DNA of 48,228 nucleotides from Candidatus Bathyarchaeota archaeon (GCA_018396955.1 JAGTQI010000003.1:1-48228), one strand, 5' to 3'; counted from the stretch's first letter, positions 33,983 to 43,337 are shown. The notes: generated by a model not told the origin, from the sequence alone. Numbers and translations: made by a program.

Positions 33983-36454
33983 ATGTCTGGCATGAAGCCT
34001 TTGCCCAAAGAGTTTAACGTATTGGCTGTTGAGCGGAAGTGGCAGAAGCTTTGGGAAGATTGGGGCATATACCGTTTCGACTGGAAGGATTATAAACGTC
34101 CAGTTTTTAGCATCGACACCCCTCCGCCCTATCCATCTGGCGAGTTCCACATGGGGAACGTCCTAAACTGGACCTATTTCGACATCGTCGCAAGATACAA
34201 ACGCATGAAAGGCTACAATGTTTATTTTCCGCAGGGATGGGACTGTCATGGTTTGGGTATAGAGGTGCAAGTTGAAAAAGAGCATAACATTCGCAAGCGG
34301 GACTTGCCACCGGACAAGTTTCGCAGTTTGTGCATGCAACTGGTTGAAAAGTACATCGCCATGATGAAGGAGGGCATAATAAGGCTTGGATGCAGTGTTG
34401 ACTGGACAACGGAATATCGAACCATGGACCCGGAATACTGGCGGAAAACCCAGCTAAGCTTCATAATGCTATATCGTAAAGGCTACATTTATCAGGGCAC
34501 CCATCCCGTCAACTGGTGTCCAAGATGTGAAACAGCCATTGCAGACGCTGAAGTGGATTATGAAGAGCGGGAGGGCAAACTCCATTACATAAGGTTTCCA
34601 TTGGCGAATGGTGACAGCTACCTCCTCATAGCCACAACCCGACCGGAATTCATACCTGCATGCGTGGCTGTTGCCGTAAACCCAACAGACACCCGCTACA
34701 TAAAATACATTGGAAAACGCATAACAGTCCCAATAGTTAACCGCACTGTGGAAATAATTCCAGACGAGAATGTTGAACCGTCTTTTGGCACAGGCGTTGT
34801 CATGATATGCACCTACGGCGACAAGGAAGACGTCCGCACAGTCAAACGGCACAACCTGCCAATAATCATAATTTTAACGGAAAATGGGTTGATAAACGAG
34901 AACGGAGGAAAATATAAGGGCTTAACAGTGGAGAAAGCAAAAGAAATCATAGTCAAAGACTTGGAGGCTGTTGGGCTTCTAGAAAAAGTTGAACCAATAC
35001 GGCAGGAGATAGGCGTATGCGACAGGTGTAAGACACCCATAGAAATTTTGGAACGCAAGCAGTGGTTCATGAAAACCAGAATCCTAACAGACCGCGTCGA
35101 AAAAGAGGCCAACGAAGTTGTTTGGTACCCAGACTATATGAAAACCCGCCTAATAGACTGGGCGCGTTCACTGGACTGGGACTGGGTGATAAGCCGCCAA
35201 CGCATATTCGCCACGCCCATCCCCGTATGGTACTGCAAAAAATGCGGGGAAACAATCCTAGCAGAAGAAAGCTGGGTTCCCATAGACCCAAAACTGGAAA
35301 AACCCCGAATAAACGCTTGTCCAAAATGCGGATGCAGCGAGTTCGTTCCAGAACGGGATGTGCTGGACACATGGATGGACTCGTCTATTTCATGTGCAGT
35401 GCATGCCGGCTGGCCAGATCGTAAGGACTGGCGTAGGCTTTTTCCGGCTGATTTGCATCCTTCAGGCGTGGACATCATCCGCACATGGGCATACTACCTC
35501 ATGGTTCGCCACCTAGCCCTATTTAATGAAAAGCCTTACAAAAGCTGCCTCATCAACGGCATGGTGTTGGGCGCTGATGGCAGAAAAATGAGCAAATCCT
35601 TAAAAAACTATGTGGCAACCCCAGAAGTCCTCGACAAGTATGGCGCTGACGCCGCAAGACAATGGGCTGCCGGAGGCGGAGCCACAGGCTCAGACATTCC
35701 GTTCCGATGGCCAGATGTAGAGTATGGTAGACGTTTCCTAACAAAGCTTTGGAATGCCGCCCGCTTCGTTAGCAGCCAACTCACAGATTATAAGCCAGGC
35801 AACGGCGACTATGAGCTTCAATTGTTAGACAAATGGATCTTAAGCAAGGCTGAAAGGCTAACAAAGCGGGTTACAGAGGCTCTGGAAAAATGCCAGTTCA
35901 ACACAGCCACTGAAGAAGCCCGCAACTTCACCTGGCATGTTTTCTGCGATCAATACATCGAGGCTGTCAAAGACCGCTTATACAAGCCAGAACTGTATGG
36001 TGAAGCCAAAAGAAGGGCTGCTCAACACACGCTTTACACGGTTTTATACCGCATACTACAACTGCTAGCGCCAATAACACCCCACATAACAGAGGAAATC
36101 TACCAGCACATTTACGCTGAATACATTGGTGAGAAAAGCATACACAAAACACAATGGCCACAAGTGGATGCAGGCAAAATTGACGAGAAAGCCGAGAAGG
36201 AGGGAGAACTACTCATCGCTTTAATAACTGAAATTAGAAGGGACAAGGCTGAGAAACGAAAGCCTCTAAACACAGCCGTAAAACTTGTGAAGGTTTATGG
36301 TGGAAACAGCGAGTTCGCTGAAACCTTAGCCAAAAACAAAGAAGACCTTGTTGGGACATGTAAAATCCAGCGGTTGGAAATTCTTCCAGAAAAGGGTGAT
36401 GGTAGGCAAGTTCCCCAATACCCTGAAGTAAGCTTCAAGGCTGACTACGACTAA
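33983..36454 (+). CDS. valS: Valyl-tRNA synthetase
   Basis: An 823-residue class I aminoacyl-tRNA synthetase. The first signature is PPPYPSGEFHMGNVLNW, HMGN being the HIGH equivalent, and the second is DGRKMSKSLKN. The CP1 editing domain (about 150-330) follows a WCPRCETAIADAEVDY zinc-like knuckle and contains ATTRPEFIPACVAVAVNP. Further CxxC pairs (CDRC, CKKC, CPKC) suggest extra zinc knuckles. An anticodon-binding helical domain occupies the last third. The PSGEFHMGN form and editing features point to ValRS rather than IleRS or LeuRS. The long C-terminal coiled coil of bacterial ValRS is reduced. Start ATG 33983; a second ATG lies 9 bases downstream. Confidence 0.96.
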   Translation: MSGMKPLPKEFNVLAVERKWQKLWEDWGIYRFDWKDYKRPVFSIDTPPPYPSGEFHMGNVLNWTYFDIVARYKRMKGYNVYFPQGWDCHGLGIEVQVEKEHNIRKRDLPPDKFRSLCMQLVEKYIAMMKEGIIRLGCSVDWTTEYRTMDPEYWRKTQLSFIMLYRKGYIYQGTHPVNWCPRCETAIADAEVDYEEREGKLHYIRFPLANGDSYLLIATTRPEFIPACVAVAVNPTDTRYIKYIGKRITVPIVNRTVEIIPDENVEPSFGTGVVMICTYGDKEDVRTVKRHNLPIIIILTENGLINENGGKYKGLTVEKAKEIIVKDLEAVGLLEKVEPIRQEIGVCDRCKTPIEILERKQWFMKTRILTDRVEKEANEVVWYPDYMKTRLIDWARSLDWDWVISRQRIFATPIPVWYCKKCGETILAEESWVPIDPKLEKPRINACPKCGCSEFVPERDVLDTWMDSSISCAVHAGWPDRKDWRRLFPADLHPSGVDIIRTWAYYLMVRHLALFNEKPYKSCLINGMVLGADGRKMSKSLKNYVATPEVLDKYGADAARQWAAGGGATGSDIPFRWPDVEYGRRFLTKLWNAARFVSSQLTDYKPGNGDYELQLLDKWILSKAERLTKRVTEALEKCQFNTATEEARNFTWHVFCDQYIEAVKDRLYKPELYGEAKRRAAQHTLYTVLYRILQLLAPITPHITEEIYQHIYAEYIGEKSIHKTQWPQVDAGKIDEKAEKEGELLIALITEIRRDKAEKRKPLNTAVKLVKVYGGNSEFAETLAKNKEDLVGTCKIQRLEILPEKGDGRQVPQYPEVSFKADYD

Positions 36455-36910
36455 ACGTTTCTAAATTTCACCTTTCTAACCTCCTCTACAAACATGTCTA
36501 TCTCCTCTTCCGTGTTGTAGAAGTGAGGCGAAACCCGTATTCAGTTGGCTCCTGTAGAAACCACTATGTTATTGCGCTTTAAATATTTCAACCTCTTGGC
36601 TTCTTCACTTTAAAATTGACTATACCAGAGCGGTATTCGGGTTCCTCCGGAGTTTGAACCTCCAAAATCTAAAGCTTCGACAGTCCCTATCAAACAGTCT
36701 GTAAGCCTAGCACCTGCTACAATGTTTTCAATTCCAAAGCCTAAGAGCATTTTAACGGCTTCAGCCGCGCCTACAGAGCCAATAGCTTGGCGTGCCCACT
36801 TCAAAGCGGCTTGCAGTTTCCGAGAGCCTCAAATTGCAAATGTCCCAAAAATCTTCAGTTCAAAAATTTCATGTTTAACGCTTGCCCATCCAATGTAAGG
36901 TTCCGAACCA
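36451..36910 (-). pseudogene. Decayed class V aminotransferase (cysteine-desulfurase-like) C-terminus
   Basis: Stitching frames on the minus strand gives EPYIGWASVKHEIFEL, DFWDICNLRLSETASRFEV, SVGAAEAVKMLLGFGIENI, TDCLIGTVEALDF, VQTPEEPEYRSGIVNFKV and IRVSPHFYNTEEEIDMF, the normal order of the C-terminal half of class V aminotransferases. At least three frameshifts separate these, and a TGA at 36541-36543 stands where the family has Arg (CGA to TGA would explain it). The N-terminal half with the pyridoxal lysine is missing: the relic stops just next to tRNA-Arg. Its stop overlaps that of valS. I see no other gene between 36455 and 36917. Confidence 0.78.
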
Positions 36911-36917
36911 AAAAAGG

Positions 36918-36996
36918 TGGCGGGCCCGGTGGGATTTGAACCCACGTTCTCCGGCTCCGAAGGCCGGCGCCTTGATCCGTTCTTGGCCACGGGCCC
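36918..36996 (-). tRNA. tRNA-Arg (anticodon TCG)
   Basis: A full cloverleaf on the minus strand: acceptor GGGCCCG pairs with CGGGCCC, the anticodon stem is CCGGC/GCCGG around the loop CTTCGGA (anticodon TCG), and the T arm is GTGGG-TTCAAAT-CCCAC. Discriminator G is followed by an encoded CCA (36918-36920). The D loop is somewhat long. No intron is needed. Confidence 0.95.
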
Positions 36997-37089
36997 TATC
37001 TTTGTGAAGATATGCTTTTGAAGGGTTAAAAGGGTTCTGAAAACCTTAAAAATGTTGATTGTTTATTAACTGTTTAGTGTTGTGATGGT

Positions 37090-37164
37090 GGGCCGGTAGC
37101 TCAGCTTGGTTGGAGCGTTCGGCTGATAACCGAAAGGTCGCCGGTTCAAATCCGGCCCGGCCCA
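37090..37164 (+). tRNA. tRNA-Ile (anticodon GAT)
   Basis: Acceptor GGGCCGG pairs with CCGGCCC. The anticodon stem is TTCGG/CCGAA around CTGATAA, giving anticodon GAT. The T arm is GCCGG-TTCAAAT-CCGGC, with discriminator A at 37164. CCA is not encoded. No intron. It is divergent from tRNA-Arg across a 93-base gap, and a broken integrase begins 57 bases downstream. Confidence 0.96.
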
Positions 37165-37221
37165 CTTAAATTTTTAAACAAATCCTTAATAGAACATGCT
37201 TCCTCCTCTAATAGATGAAGT

Positions 37222-38521
37222 ATGAGGGCTAAGTACGCTCATCTACTCTTGGACGCGGATGTCAAGCGCTGGTTTGAAAATTTGGCCGCTAAATCCATTG
37301 TCACCGCGACTGTATACCTTAGGACTTTGGGTTTTTACTGTGAGCTAATCAGGACTGGTCCTAAGGCTATTCTCAAAGTCGCCGTGACCAATGCTGCTAT
37401 CTAGTTTAAGAAGGTTCTTAACAGCTGGCTCTCTTATAATGGAGTTGATGTTAAGCTTAAGGTTGACATTAGAGGAGAGTCTGACACGCCTAGAATAGCC
37501 AATGAACGCGTGCCAAACAAAAAGGAGCTTGACGGAATCCTGAGAATGGCCACGCCCAGAGGTAGGGTTCAATAGCCCTTATGGCCTTCAGCGGGTTAAG
37601 GCTTGAATCCATCAGAAGTTATGATGGAGGCGTTGGCTTGAAGCTTGGAGACTTTGTTGAGGTGAGAATCCACAAGGACGGAATCGAATTCACCAAGGTT
37701 CCATCCATGCTCACAATAAGGAAAAGCCTCAGCAAGGCTAGACACCAATAATTTACATTCGTCCCACAGCAAACAATAACATACATTGAAGAGTATTTGG
37801 AGGAAAAAGTTGAGTGTGGCGAACAGCTAAGCAAAGATTCTCCGTTACTGGGCTTTGATCCTAGAGGGGTTAAAAAGAACATGTTTTTGAGGACGACTCT
37901 TGTGACGAGGGATATTCGCGAAGCCATTTTGAGGGCCGGATTCAAGTGGAGGCCTTATGTGCTCCGGGCTTACTGCGACACAAACATGATTGTAGCAGAG
38001 TTTAAGGGCAAGATAAGCCACCCATACTTGCAGTTTATTATGGGGCATAAGGGCGACATAGAAGCCCGCTACAGCACGAATAAAGGCGTGCTACCGCCAG
38101 ACATGATTGAGGACATGCGCAAAAGCTACCGCGAATGCGAACCATTCCTAAGCACGGCAACACAACCCCGAGAACAGTCAACCATAATAAAAGAAGCAAA
38201 AATAGAAGCCCTAAAAAGCATGGCAAAAAGCCTATTGGGAATAGACTTGCTAGACGTCAAGGTTGCAAAGGAAAGGCAAATTGGAAGAGAACTAAACAAG
38301 GATGAGGAACTAGAGCTCTAGAGAAAGAACTCAAAAAGCTTAGAGAGGGAAAACACAACCCTCAAAGAATAGTGCACGAGAAAGCGCTTGAAAAATATTT
38401 GACTGAAGGATGGCAATTCTTAAGCGCACTACCCTCACGCAAAATCTTAATTAAAAAAATCATTAAGAAACAATACTTAACCGACGGTTATCTTCTATTA
38501 TCTGCAACTAACAGAACGTAA
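37222..38521 (+). pseudogene. Decayed tyrosine-recombinase integrase
   Basis: Fragments in changing plus-strand frames follow the layout of an archaeal tyrosine integrase. The N-terminal DNA-binding part is YAHLLLDADVKRWFENLAA (from 37222). Then comes IALMAFSGLRLESIRS with the first catalytic Arg, a TAA at 37749-37751 inside KARHQ-FTFVP, VLRAYCDTNM with the second Arg, MGHKGDIEARYST with the His/Lys and the nucleophile Tyr, and a tail ALEKYLTEGWQFLSALP ending at 38521. At least three frameshifts and one or two stops break the gene. Its place 57 bases beyond tRNA-Ile suggests an old tRNA-targeted insertion. Nothing further is seen between 38522 and 38616. Confidence 0.82.
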
Positions 38522-38616
38522 TTAATATTTTGCGTGTTATTTTTGTCACAATTGTTTGTTAAAGCTGCGCGAATGCATGAGAAAGTTCTAATTTGCCAAC
38601 GGTGAAAAATTTCTTT

Positions 38617-39765
38617 TTACCAATATGTTGTTTGGAGGATTGTTGTTATTTTGCCCCAATCAGGCACTAGCCCAAAGCCTTTAAAGTAGTAACTATTTTT
38701 CCTGGTCTTAAGAATTTTGAATCCGCCTCCCCATAGGGATATCATGGCCTGGAGGTTTCTTCTTACGCCTCTGTGGGCTCTTCCAAATCCCCTTTTCATA
38801 AGTTCGTCTGCCATTTTGTTTAAGTATTCGTTTTGGGTTTTGTGTTGGATGTTGTTGTTTATCATGTTTATTTGGATATCCCATATGTATTTCAGTAGGA
38901 GTAGGTGTTTTCCGTTGGTTAGATATGCTTTTGCTAGGGCGTTTCTGAATTCTTCTGAGTCCCATCCATACGTGTCTCCGATGGAGAGGATTCTTGTTCC
39001 AGTCAGGGTTAATTTTCCGTCTAGGCTCCATAATCCGCAGTGGAGGAAGGGCAAGCGGTAATTTAGAAACCATGAGGAGAACTTTAAGCGGCCTCCTAAT
39101 CTTCTAGGGGTCCCATCATTCGTATAAGTCTGACCTTGCTGCATTAGAGCGAATACATCCTTGAACACTTTTTCTTTTATGTCTCCTGGCTCGTTTCTTA
39201 GTTCATATGAGCGTTTTAGCATGAGGTAAAATTCGTGTATTGATTCATCCATCCAGAACGCCCAGAAAACTTTTCCTATGGCCGCCCTTCTTTCTAATGG
39301 ACCTACTGGCTGGGAAGGGTATGGAACGAGAACTTCTAATCGTTTGATGTCGGTGGGTTCATAAGCTATTACGCCTATTTTCAGCGGTAGGCTACGTACA
39401 ATGCTAGTGATGTAATCGGCTATGTTGAAATTTTCAGCTGTTTTGGGAAGGATTAAGGTTGAATGGGAGAAATGTGTTAGATAAGCCACGGCTTGTCCTA
39501 TCCCTAGTAGATATTCTCGCCTAACTTGTTCAGGAGGTTTAAATTCAAAACTGTAGGTCATCCCTTTTCTGTCATCAAATACGAAATCTGGTTCTGGCCA
39601 CTCTGAGGATGATGTGATGACTATTGTTGGTTTGTACAATGTTTTCCAAGGATCAACACCTTTTAAGACTAAGTCTCTGATTGTGCGAGCAACTTCGAAC
39701 GCCATTTCATCATGCGAAAGAGCGCTTACCAGCTCTTCACCAGTTAAAGTATATTGGATGCTCAA
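38617..39765 (-). CDS. Probable restriction endonuclease, PD-(D/E)xK type
   Basis: A 382-residue protein, unlike anything I can name. It is encoded 3 bases after a DNA methyltransferase on the same strand. The segment WPEPDFVFDDRKGMTYSFEFK (about residues 54-74) gives P-D...E-F-K, the core of PD-(D/E)xK nucleases, and GIGQAVAYL that follows is a frequent helix in that fold. A large C-terminal region may hold the recognition domain. TTG 39765 is the likely start, with GAGGGATG upstream inside the end of the methyltransferase gene. Context and motif together make a type II restriction enzyme the best reading; specificity is unknown. The region is AT-rich against its neighbours, which suggests transfer. 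Confidence 0.65.
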   Translation of the reverse strand: MSIQYTLTGEELVSALSHDEMAFEVARTIRDLVLKGVDPWKTLYKPTIVITSSSEWPEPDFVFDDRKGMTYSFEFKPPEQVRREYLLGIGQAVAYLTHFSHSTLILPKTAENFNIADYITSIVRSLPLKIGVIAYEPTDIKRLEVLVPYPSQPVGPLERRAAIGKVFWAFWMDESIHEFYLMLKRSYELRNEPGDIKEKVFKDVFALMQQGQTYTNDGTPRRLGGRLKFSSWFLNYRLPFLHCGLWSLDGKLTLTGTRILSIGDTYGWDSEEFRNALAKAYLTNGKHLLLLKYIWDIQINMINNNIQHKTQNEYLNKMADELMKRGFGRAHRGVRRNLQAMISLWGGGFKILKTRKNSYYFKGFGLVPDWGKITTILQTTYW

Positions 39766-39768
39766 GTT

Positions 39769-40686
39769 TCATCCCTCTTCTTTTCTGAAAATTAGACAAT
39801 ATTGATGTGCTCTGTTTCCTATCCATACGTTGTAGATGCCTAGTGGAAGTAGTGGTTTGTCGTCTTGCAGCCAGATCTTCTCATCCTTTGGAACCCACGC
39901 GTATGGTTCTCCGCTTAAAATTTTTAGAGTATCAAAGGCTAGGGGGTATAACCTTTCATTGTAGAATACGTTGTTTGTTATGACTGTTAAGTAGCCGCCG
40001 TTTTTGGTTACTTTATAAACTTCATTGAATATTTGTTTCAGAGCTTTCAGGAATTCATCATAGTCATCGATGTTTCCTATGTCTTTTGGATCTTCACTGT
40101 ATTTTGTTTCAAAACCTTTTTCCTTTCTTTCTCTTTGTCTAAGGTAATCCCTTTTAAGCTGGTTCCAGTATGGCGGACTCGTGATGCAGTAGTCTACTGG
40201 CGGAAAATTGTTCTCTTTCCATATTTCACTTAATCTTCTAGAGTCTCCATGTATAACCTTAATTAGCAGTTTTTCTGGAGTTAATCCCATCGAATTTAGC
40301 AAATATTCTGAGCCTTTTCTTTGGCTTAATAGGTTTTTGACTCTCATTTCAGCAATATCAGCCCACTTTTTCACGACCTCTACACCTATACCGGATCTTT
40401 CACATTCAATGCAAGCGATAAGTGTACTACCAGTACCTAAGAAAGGATCCAGAACAAGCTGTCCTCTTTTTGTGAAAAACTCGATAAACTCCTTTGCGAG
40501 TGATTCAGGAAAAGCTGCTGGATGTAAAAGTTTAGCATTTTCTCTAGGTGCTGGGCGATGGATAAACCATGTTTTGGTGAATTTAATCCATTCTCTGCCG
40601 CTTAACTCGTTAAGCTTGTTGAAAATTTTTCTCTTGTTCTGGACTGCTTCCATCACTTTCTCCAGTGTCCTATTATCAGAATCCAT
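39769..40686 (-). CDS. DNA methyltransferase of a restriction-modification system
   Basis: A 305-residue amino-methyltransferase. The AdoMet site appears as LDPFLGTGSTLIACIE (motif I, about residue 80), preceded by a motif X-like helix (PAAFPESLAKEFIEFF), and the catalytic motif IV is CITSPPYWNQL. The motif order is X, I, then IV. TSPPYW is usual for N4-cytosine and some N6-adenine enzymes. ATG 40686 is preferred over an upstream in-frame start because two TATA-like runs precede it at the right spacing. The nuclease gene follows directly, so modification is made first from the shared mRNA. Its AT-rich composition and nearness to tRNA and integrase remains fit a mobile origin. Confidence 0.88.
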   Translation of the reverse strand: MDSDNRTLEKVMEAVQNKRKIFNKLNELSGREWIKFTKTWFIHRPAPRENAKLLHPAAFPESLAKEFIEFFTKRGQLVLDPFLGTGSTLIACIECERSGIGVEVVKKWADIAEMRVKNLLSQRKGSEYLLNSMGLTPEKLLIKVIHGDSRRLSEIWKENNFPPVDYCITSPPYWNQLKRDYLRQRERKEKGFETKYSEDPKDIGNIDDYDEFLKALKQIFNEVYKVTKNGGYLTVITNNVFYNERLYPLAFDTLKILSGEPYAWVPKDEKIWLQDDKPLLPLGIYNVWIGNRAHQYCLIFRKEEG

Positions 40687-40697
40687 AATTAAGCGTT

Positions 40698-40717
40698 GCT
40701 TTATATGTCCTATATAG
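40698..40717 (-). promoter_or_regulatory. Probable TATA box of the restriction-modification operon
   Basis: The minus strand reads CACTATATAGGACATATAAAGC. CTATATAGG is centred about 26 bases before the ATG at 40686, as expected for a leaderless archaeal transcript; ATATAAAG nearer the gene is a second candidate. Confidence 0.5.
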
Positions 40718-40759
40718 TGAAGCCATGTTATTTCTCTGGTTTTACGGATTAAAAACAAT

Positions 40760-41088
40760 CTTAGTGATCGACCTGAATATTGTGTTAACGATGATTAACA
40801 GAATTGGTCAACGAAAGATTTAGAGAACTCTTTTGAATCGAGACTTTCTGGCAACCTACTAAATATCAACGAGTTTTCCATTTTTCATTAGAGTTGCACC
40901 GTCAATTTCTATGTTTGGCATGAGAAGCATAAGAGCTCAGCCTTCAACCGCTAAATTTGCGGTTTATGAGAGAGCGTATAAAAGGGCAGCGGCGAATCAA
41001 CTCTTTCGAACAGTGGAGAGAGATAGTTAAAGTGAAATTATGGCGCATAAAGTGCGTTAATCTTAAATCTGATACGCATTAAACTTTA
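40760..41088. other. Intergenic stretch with possible gene relics
   Basis: No convincing gene lies in these 330 bases. On the minus strand a 23-codon frame (LLMPNIEIDGATLMKNGKL is part of it, about 40860-40931) ends in TAG and looks protein-like. On the plus strand a 36-codon frame begins at about 40920. Either could be a remnant of a decayed gene. TCTTAAATCT at about 41061-41070 may be the TATA box of the next gene. Confidence 0.3.
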
Positions 41089-41358
41089 GTGTGGGCTTTG
41101 TTGACTGAAAAGGTTGAGGAAGAAAGGCTTCCGGTTTCCGAGAAAGTTAAGGTTTTGCGTTTTCAAACTTTGTTTAAGGGTGGGCGTTGGTGGGCTGCAG
41201 CAGGACTGTTTGAGGCTTTCGGCAGAAAGCACATAGCTCTTTATTTGTGGCATAGGCGTGGCGATGCTTGGAAGAGGAGGCAGAAATTCGTTTTCAGGTC
41301 GAAAGATGAGTGGGAGAAAGCCAAAAAGGCCATTGAAAGTCTTGCAGCGGAGCTTTAA
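41089..41358 (+). CDS. Small conserved-looking basic protein upstream of a Hef-like helicase
   Basis: An 89-residue protein rich in Arg, Lys and Trp: KVKVLRFQTLFKGGRWWAA, HIALYLWHRRGDAWKRRQKF, then FRSKDEWEKAKKAIESL. Alternating strands with exposed basic and aromatic residues followed by a helix would suit a small nucleic-acid-binding domain, but I do not recognise the family. It starts at GTG 41089 (TTG codons follow at 41098 and 41101) and ends 4 bases before the helicase ATG, so the two are almost certainly co-translated. Confidence 0.7.
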   Translation: MWALLTEKVEEERLPVSEKVKVLRFQTLFKGGRWWAAAGLFEAFGRKHIALYLWHRRGDAWKRRQKFVFRSKDEWEKAKKAIESLAAEL

Positions 41359-41362
41359 GGGT

Positions 41363-43243
41363 ATGCTGGCTGAGAAACGCTACGTCTGGCACAACCTCTT
41401 AAAGGAAAAGGCGGTAGAGGATAGGCTCTACCAGAACAGGATTCTGGAAAAAGCTCGCCAATGTAACACGCTGGTTGTTTTGCCAACAGCCCTCGGAAAA
41501 ACAGTAATAGCACTATTGTTGGCAATCGAAAAGGCTGAGGAGGGTAAAATATTCTTTTTGGCGCCTACAAGGCCGCTTGTCCAGCAGCACCACCAAACCT
41601 TTCTAGATAAAACATGGTTTGACGAAGCTGAGCTTGCCCTTGTTACTGGGCGGTATCCTCCAAACCATAGATCAGCCCTATACAGTAAGGCCAAGGTTGT
41701 TTTTGCAACCCCACAATGTGTCTGGAACGATTTAAAAAGCGGGCTTTTAAGGCTTGACAACGTTTCGCTTATGGTTTTTGATGAGGCTCATAGGGCTAGG
41801 GGAAACTACGCCTATGTTGGCATAGCCACATACTATTTTAGGCAGTGCCGCAAACCCCTGGTTTTGGGTTTGACAGCCTCCCCGGGCGGAAGCGAGGAGA
41901 AAATAGCTGAGGTCTGCAGGAATTTGGGCATAACAGCCATAGAACACAGAACAGATGAGGATAAGGACGTTAAGCCCTACATTCAGCCCATAGAAGTTGA
42001 ATGGAGACGCGTAAAGCCTCCAGAGGAGTATTTGGCTGTTCGGGATAGGCTTAGGCAGATGCTTGTTGAGCGGGTTAAGGGGCTGCAAGCTTTAGGCGTT
42101 TTAACCGGTAAGGAGCCAGCCTTCATTACTAGACGAGACTTGGTTGAGCTTAATGATGAGCTTCAGCGTAGGCTTGGAGGGGGCCAAGGCGGATGCCTAT
42201 ACCAGCTTAAGGTTCAAGCCACAGCAGCCCTAAGCATAGCCCACATGATAGAACTCATAGAATCGCAGGGCCCTGAAACCTTAGAAGCCTTTATAGAGAA
42301 AAGCCTAAAACGCATGGCCATGGAGGGAAGCAGAGGCCACAAGTCCATACTAAACGACCCACTCTTCATAGAAGCAAGAAAATCCCTTAGAAACTGTATG
42401 GCAAAAGAAAACCCGAAAGTAATAGAGCTTGTTAAAGTTTTGGAGGCCCAGCTTAAAGCCAAGCCAGACTCTAGGCTTATCGTTTTTACACAGTATCGTG
42501 ACACGGTGAACGCCCTAATCAAAGCCATAAACAAAAATTCCAGGCTTAGGGTTGAACGTTTTGTCGGTCAGGGTGAACGTGAAGGCGATCCCGGAATGAG
42601 CCAAGAACAACAGAGAGAAGTTCTTGAAAGGCTTAGGAATGGAGAAACAGACGTATTGGTGGCCACAAGTATTGCTGAGGAAGGCTTGGACATACCGGAG
42701 GTGGACCACGTGGTCTTTTATGAGCCTGTTCCAAGCGAGATACGTTATATACAACGCCGTGGCAGAACAGGAAGACGAGTAGCGGGAAAAGTCACAATTC
42801 TCATAGCTGAAGACACGGTTGACGAGGCCTTCTACTGGTCAAGCATTTCAAGAGCCAGGAAAATGAAGCGAATAATAAGCCAGCTTAATAGAAAACTGCC
42901 AGAACTGATAAAAGAGAAAGCCACGCCCACTATAACCCTAATGGACTTCCAACCACAAGCAGCTCAAGCTGCAACAATAAACGCTCAAACGTTTACAACA
43001 GAAGCTAACCCGCCGAGAAAAGAGTTATGGAAACCCCAAATAATGCAGACTAAGGGCTTAAGCCAAGCCTTGAAATGGCTATTGGAAAACCTACCAAACC
43101 AAACAATCTCAATAGAAGAAGTTGTCAGGCGCGCTTACGAAGAGGAAGGCCTTGAAAGGGCGGCTGTCGAAACAGCCATATGGCGCCTAACACAACAAGG
43201 CCAAATATACCAGCCACAACCAGGGAAAATAAGGAAACTTTAA
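41363..43243 (+). CDS. Hef/FANCM-like superfamily 2 helicase without nuclease domain
   Basis: About 626 residues from ATG 41363. Helicase motifs are LPTALGKTVIAL (Walker A), APTRPLVQQH, FATPQCVWNDL, DEAHRARGNYAYV, LTASPGG, and in the second RecA domain IVFTQYRDTVNAL, VATSIAEEGLDIPEV and QRRGRTGR. A helical insertion (about 240-330) between the RecA domains matches the fork-binding domain of Hef. After the helicase comes a Gln-rich linker and a winged-helix-like end (ISIEEVVRRAYEEEG), but no XPF-type ERKxxxD nuclease as in euryarchaeal Hef. The in-frame start at 41258 is rejected because it overlaps the previous gene by 100 bases with no homology. Likely role: fork remodelling and repair. Confidence 0.9.
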   Translation: MLAEKRYVWHNLLKEKAVEDRLYQNRILEKARQCNTLVVLPTALGKTVIALLLAIEKAEEGKIFFLAPTRPLVQQHHQTFLDKTWFDEAELALVTGRYPPNHRSALYSKAKVVFATPQCVWNDLKSGLLRLDNVSLMVFDEAHRARGNYAYVGIATYYFRQCRKPLVLGLTASPGGSEEKIAEVCRNLGITAIEHRTDEDKDVKPYIQPIEVEWRRVKPPEEYLAVRDRLRQMLVERVKGLQALGVLTGKEPAFITRRDLVELNDELQRRLGGGQGGCLYQLKVQATAALSIAHMIELIESQGPETLEAFIEKSLKRMAMEGSRGHKSILNDPLFIEARKSLRNCMAKENPKVIELVKVLEAQLKAKPDSRLIVFTQYRDTVNALIKAINKNSRLRVERFVGQGEREGDPGMSQEQQREVLERLRNGETDVLVATSIAEEGLDIPEVDHVVFYEPVPSEIRYIQRRGRTGRRVAGKVTILIAEDTVDEAFYWSSISRARKMKRIISQLNRKLPELIKEKATPTITLMDFQPQAAQAATINAQTFTTEANPPRKELWKPQIMQTKGLSQALKWLLENLPNQTISIEEVVRRAYEEEGLERAAVETAIWRLTQQGQIYQPQPGKIRKL

Positions 43244-43337
43244 AGGACTCGCTTAAATATTTAGTTGCAATGGCCGGCCCATTTTTCAACTTTTAAGCAT
43301 CAATTTTTTATACTGCTTATAGAAAACTGTTATTTAT

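Noticed and set aside
41258-41362. Longer N-terminus for the Hef-like helicase
   Set aside because: It would overlap the upstream gene by about 100 bases and adds only a Ser/Lys/Arg-rich out-of-frame sequence; ATG 41363 begins the conserved part.
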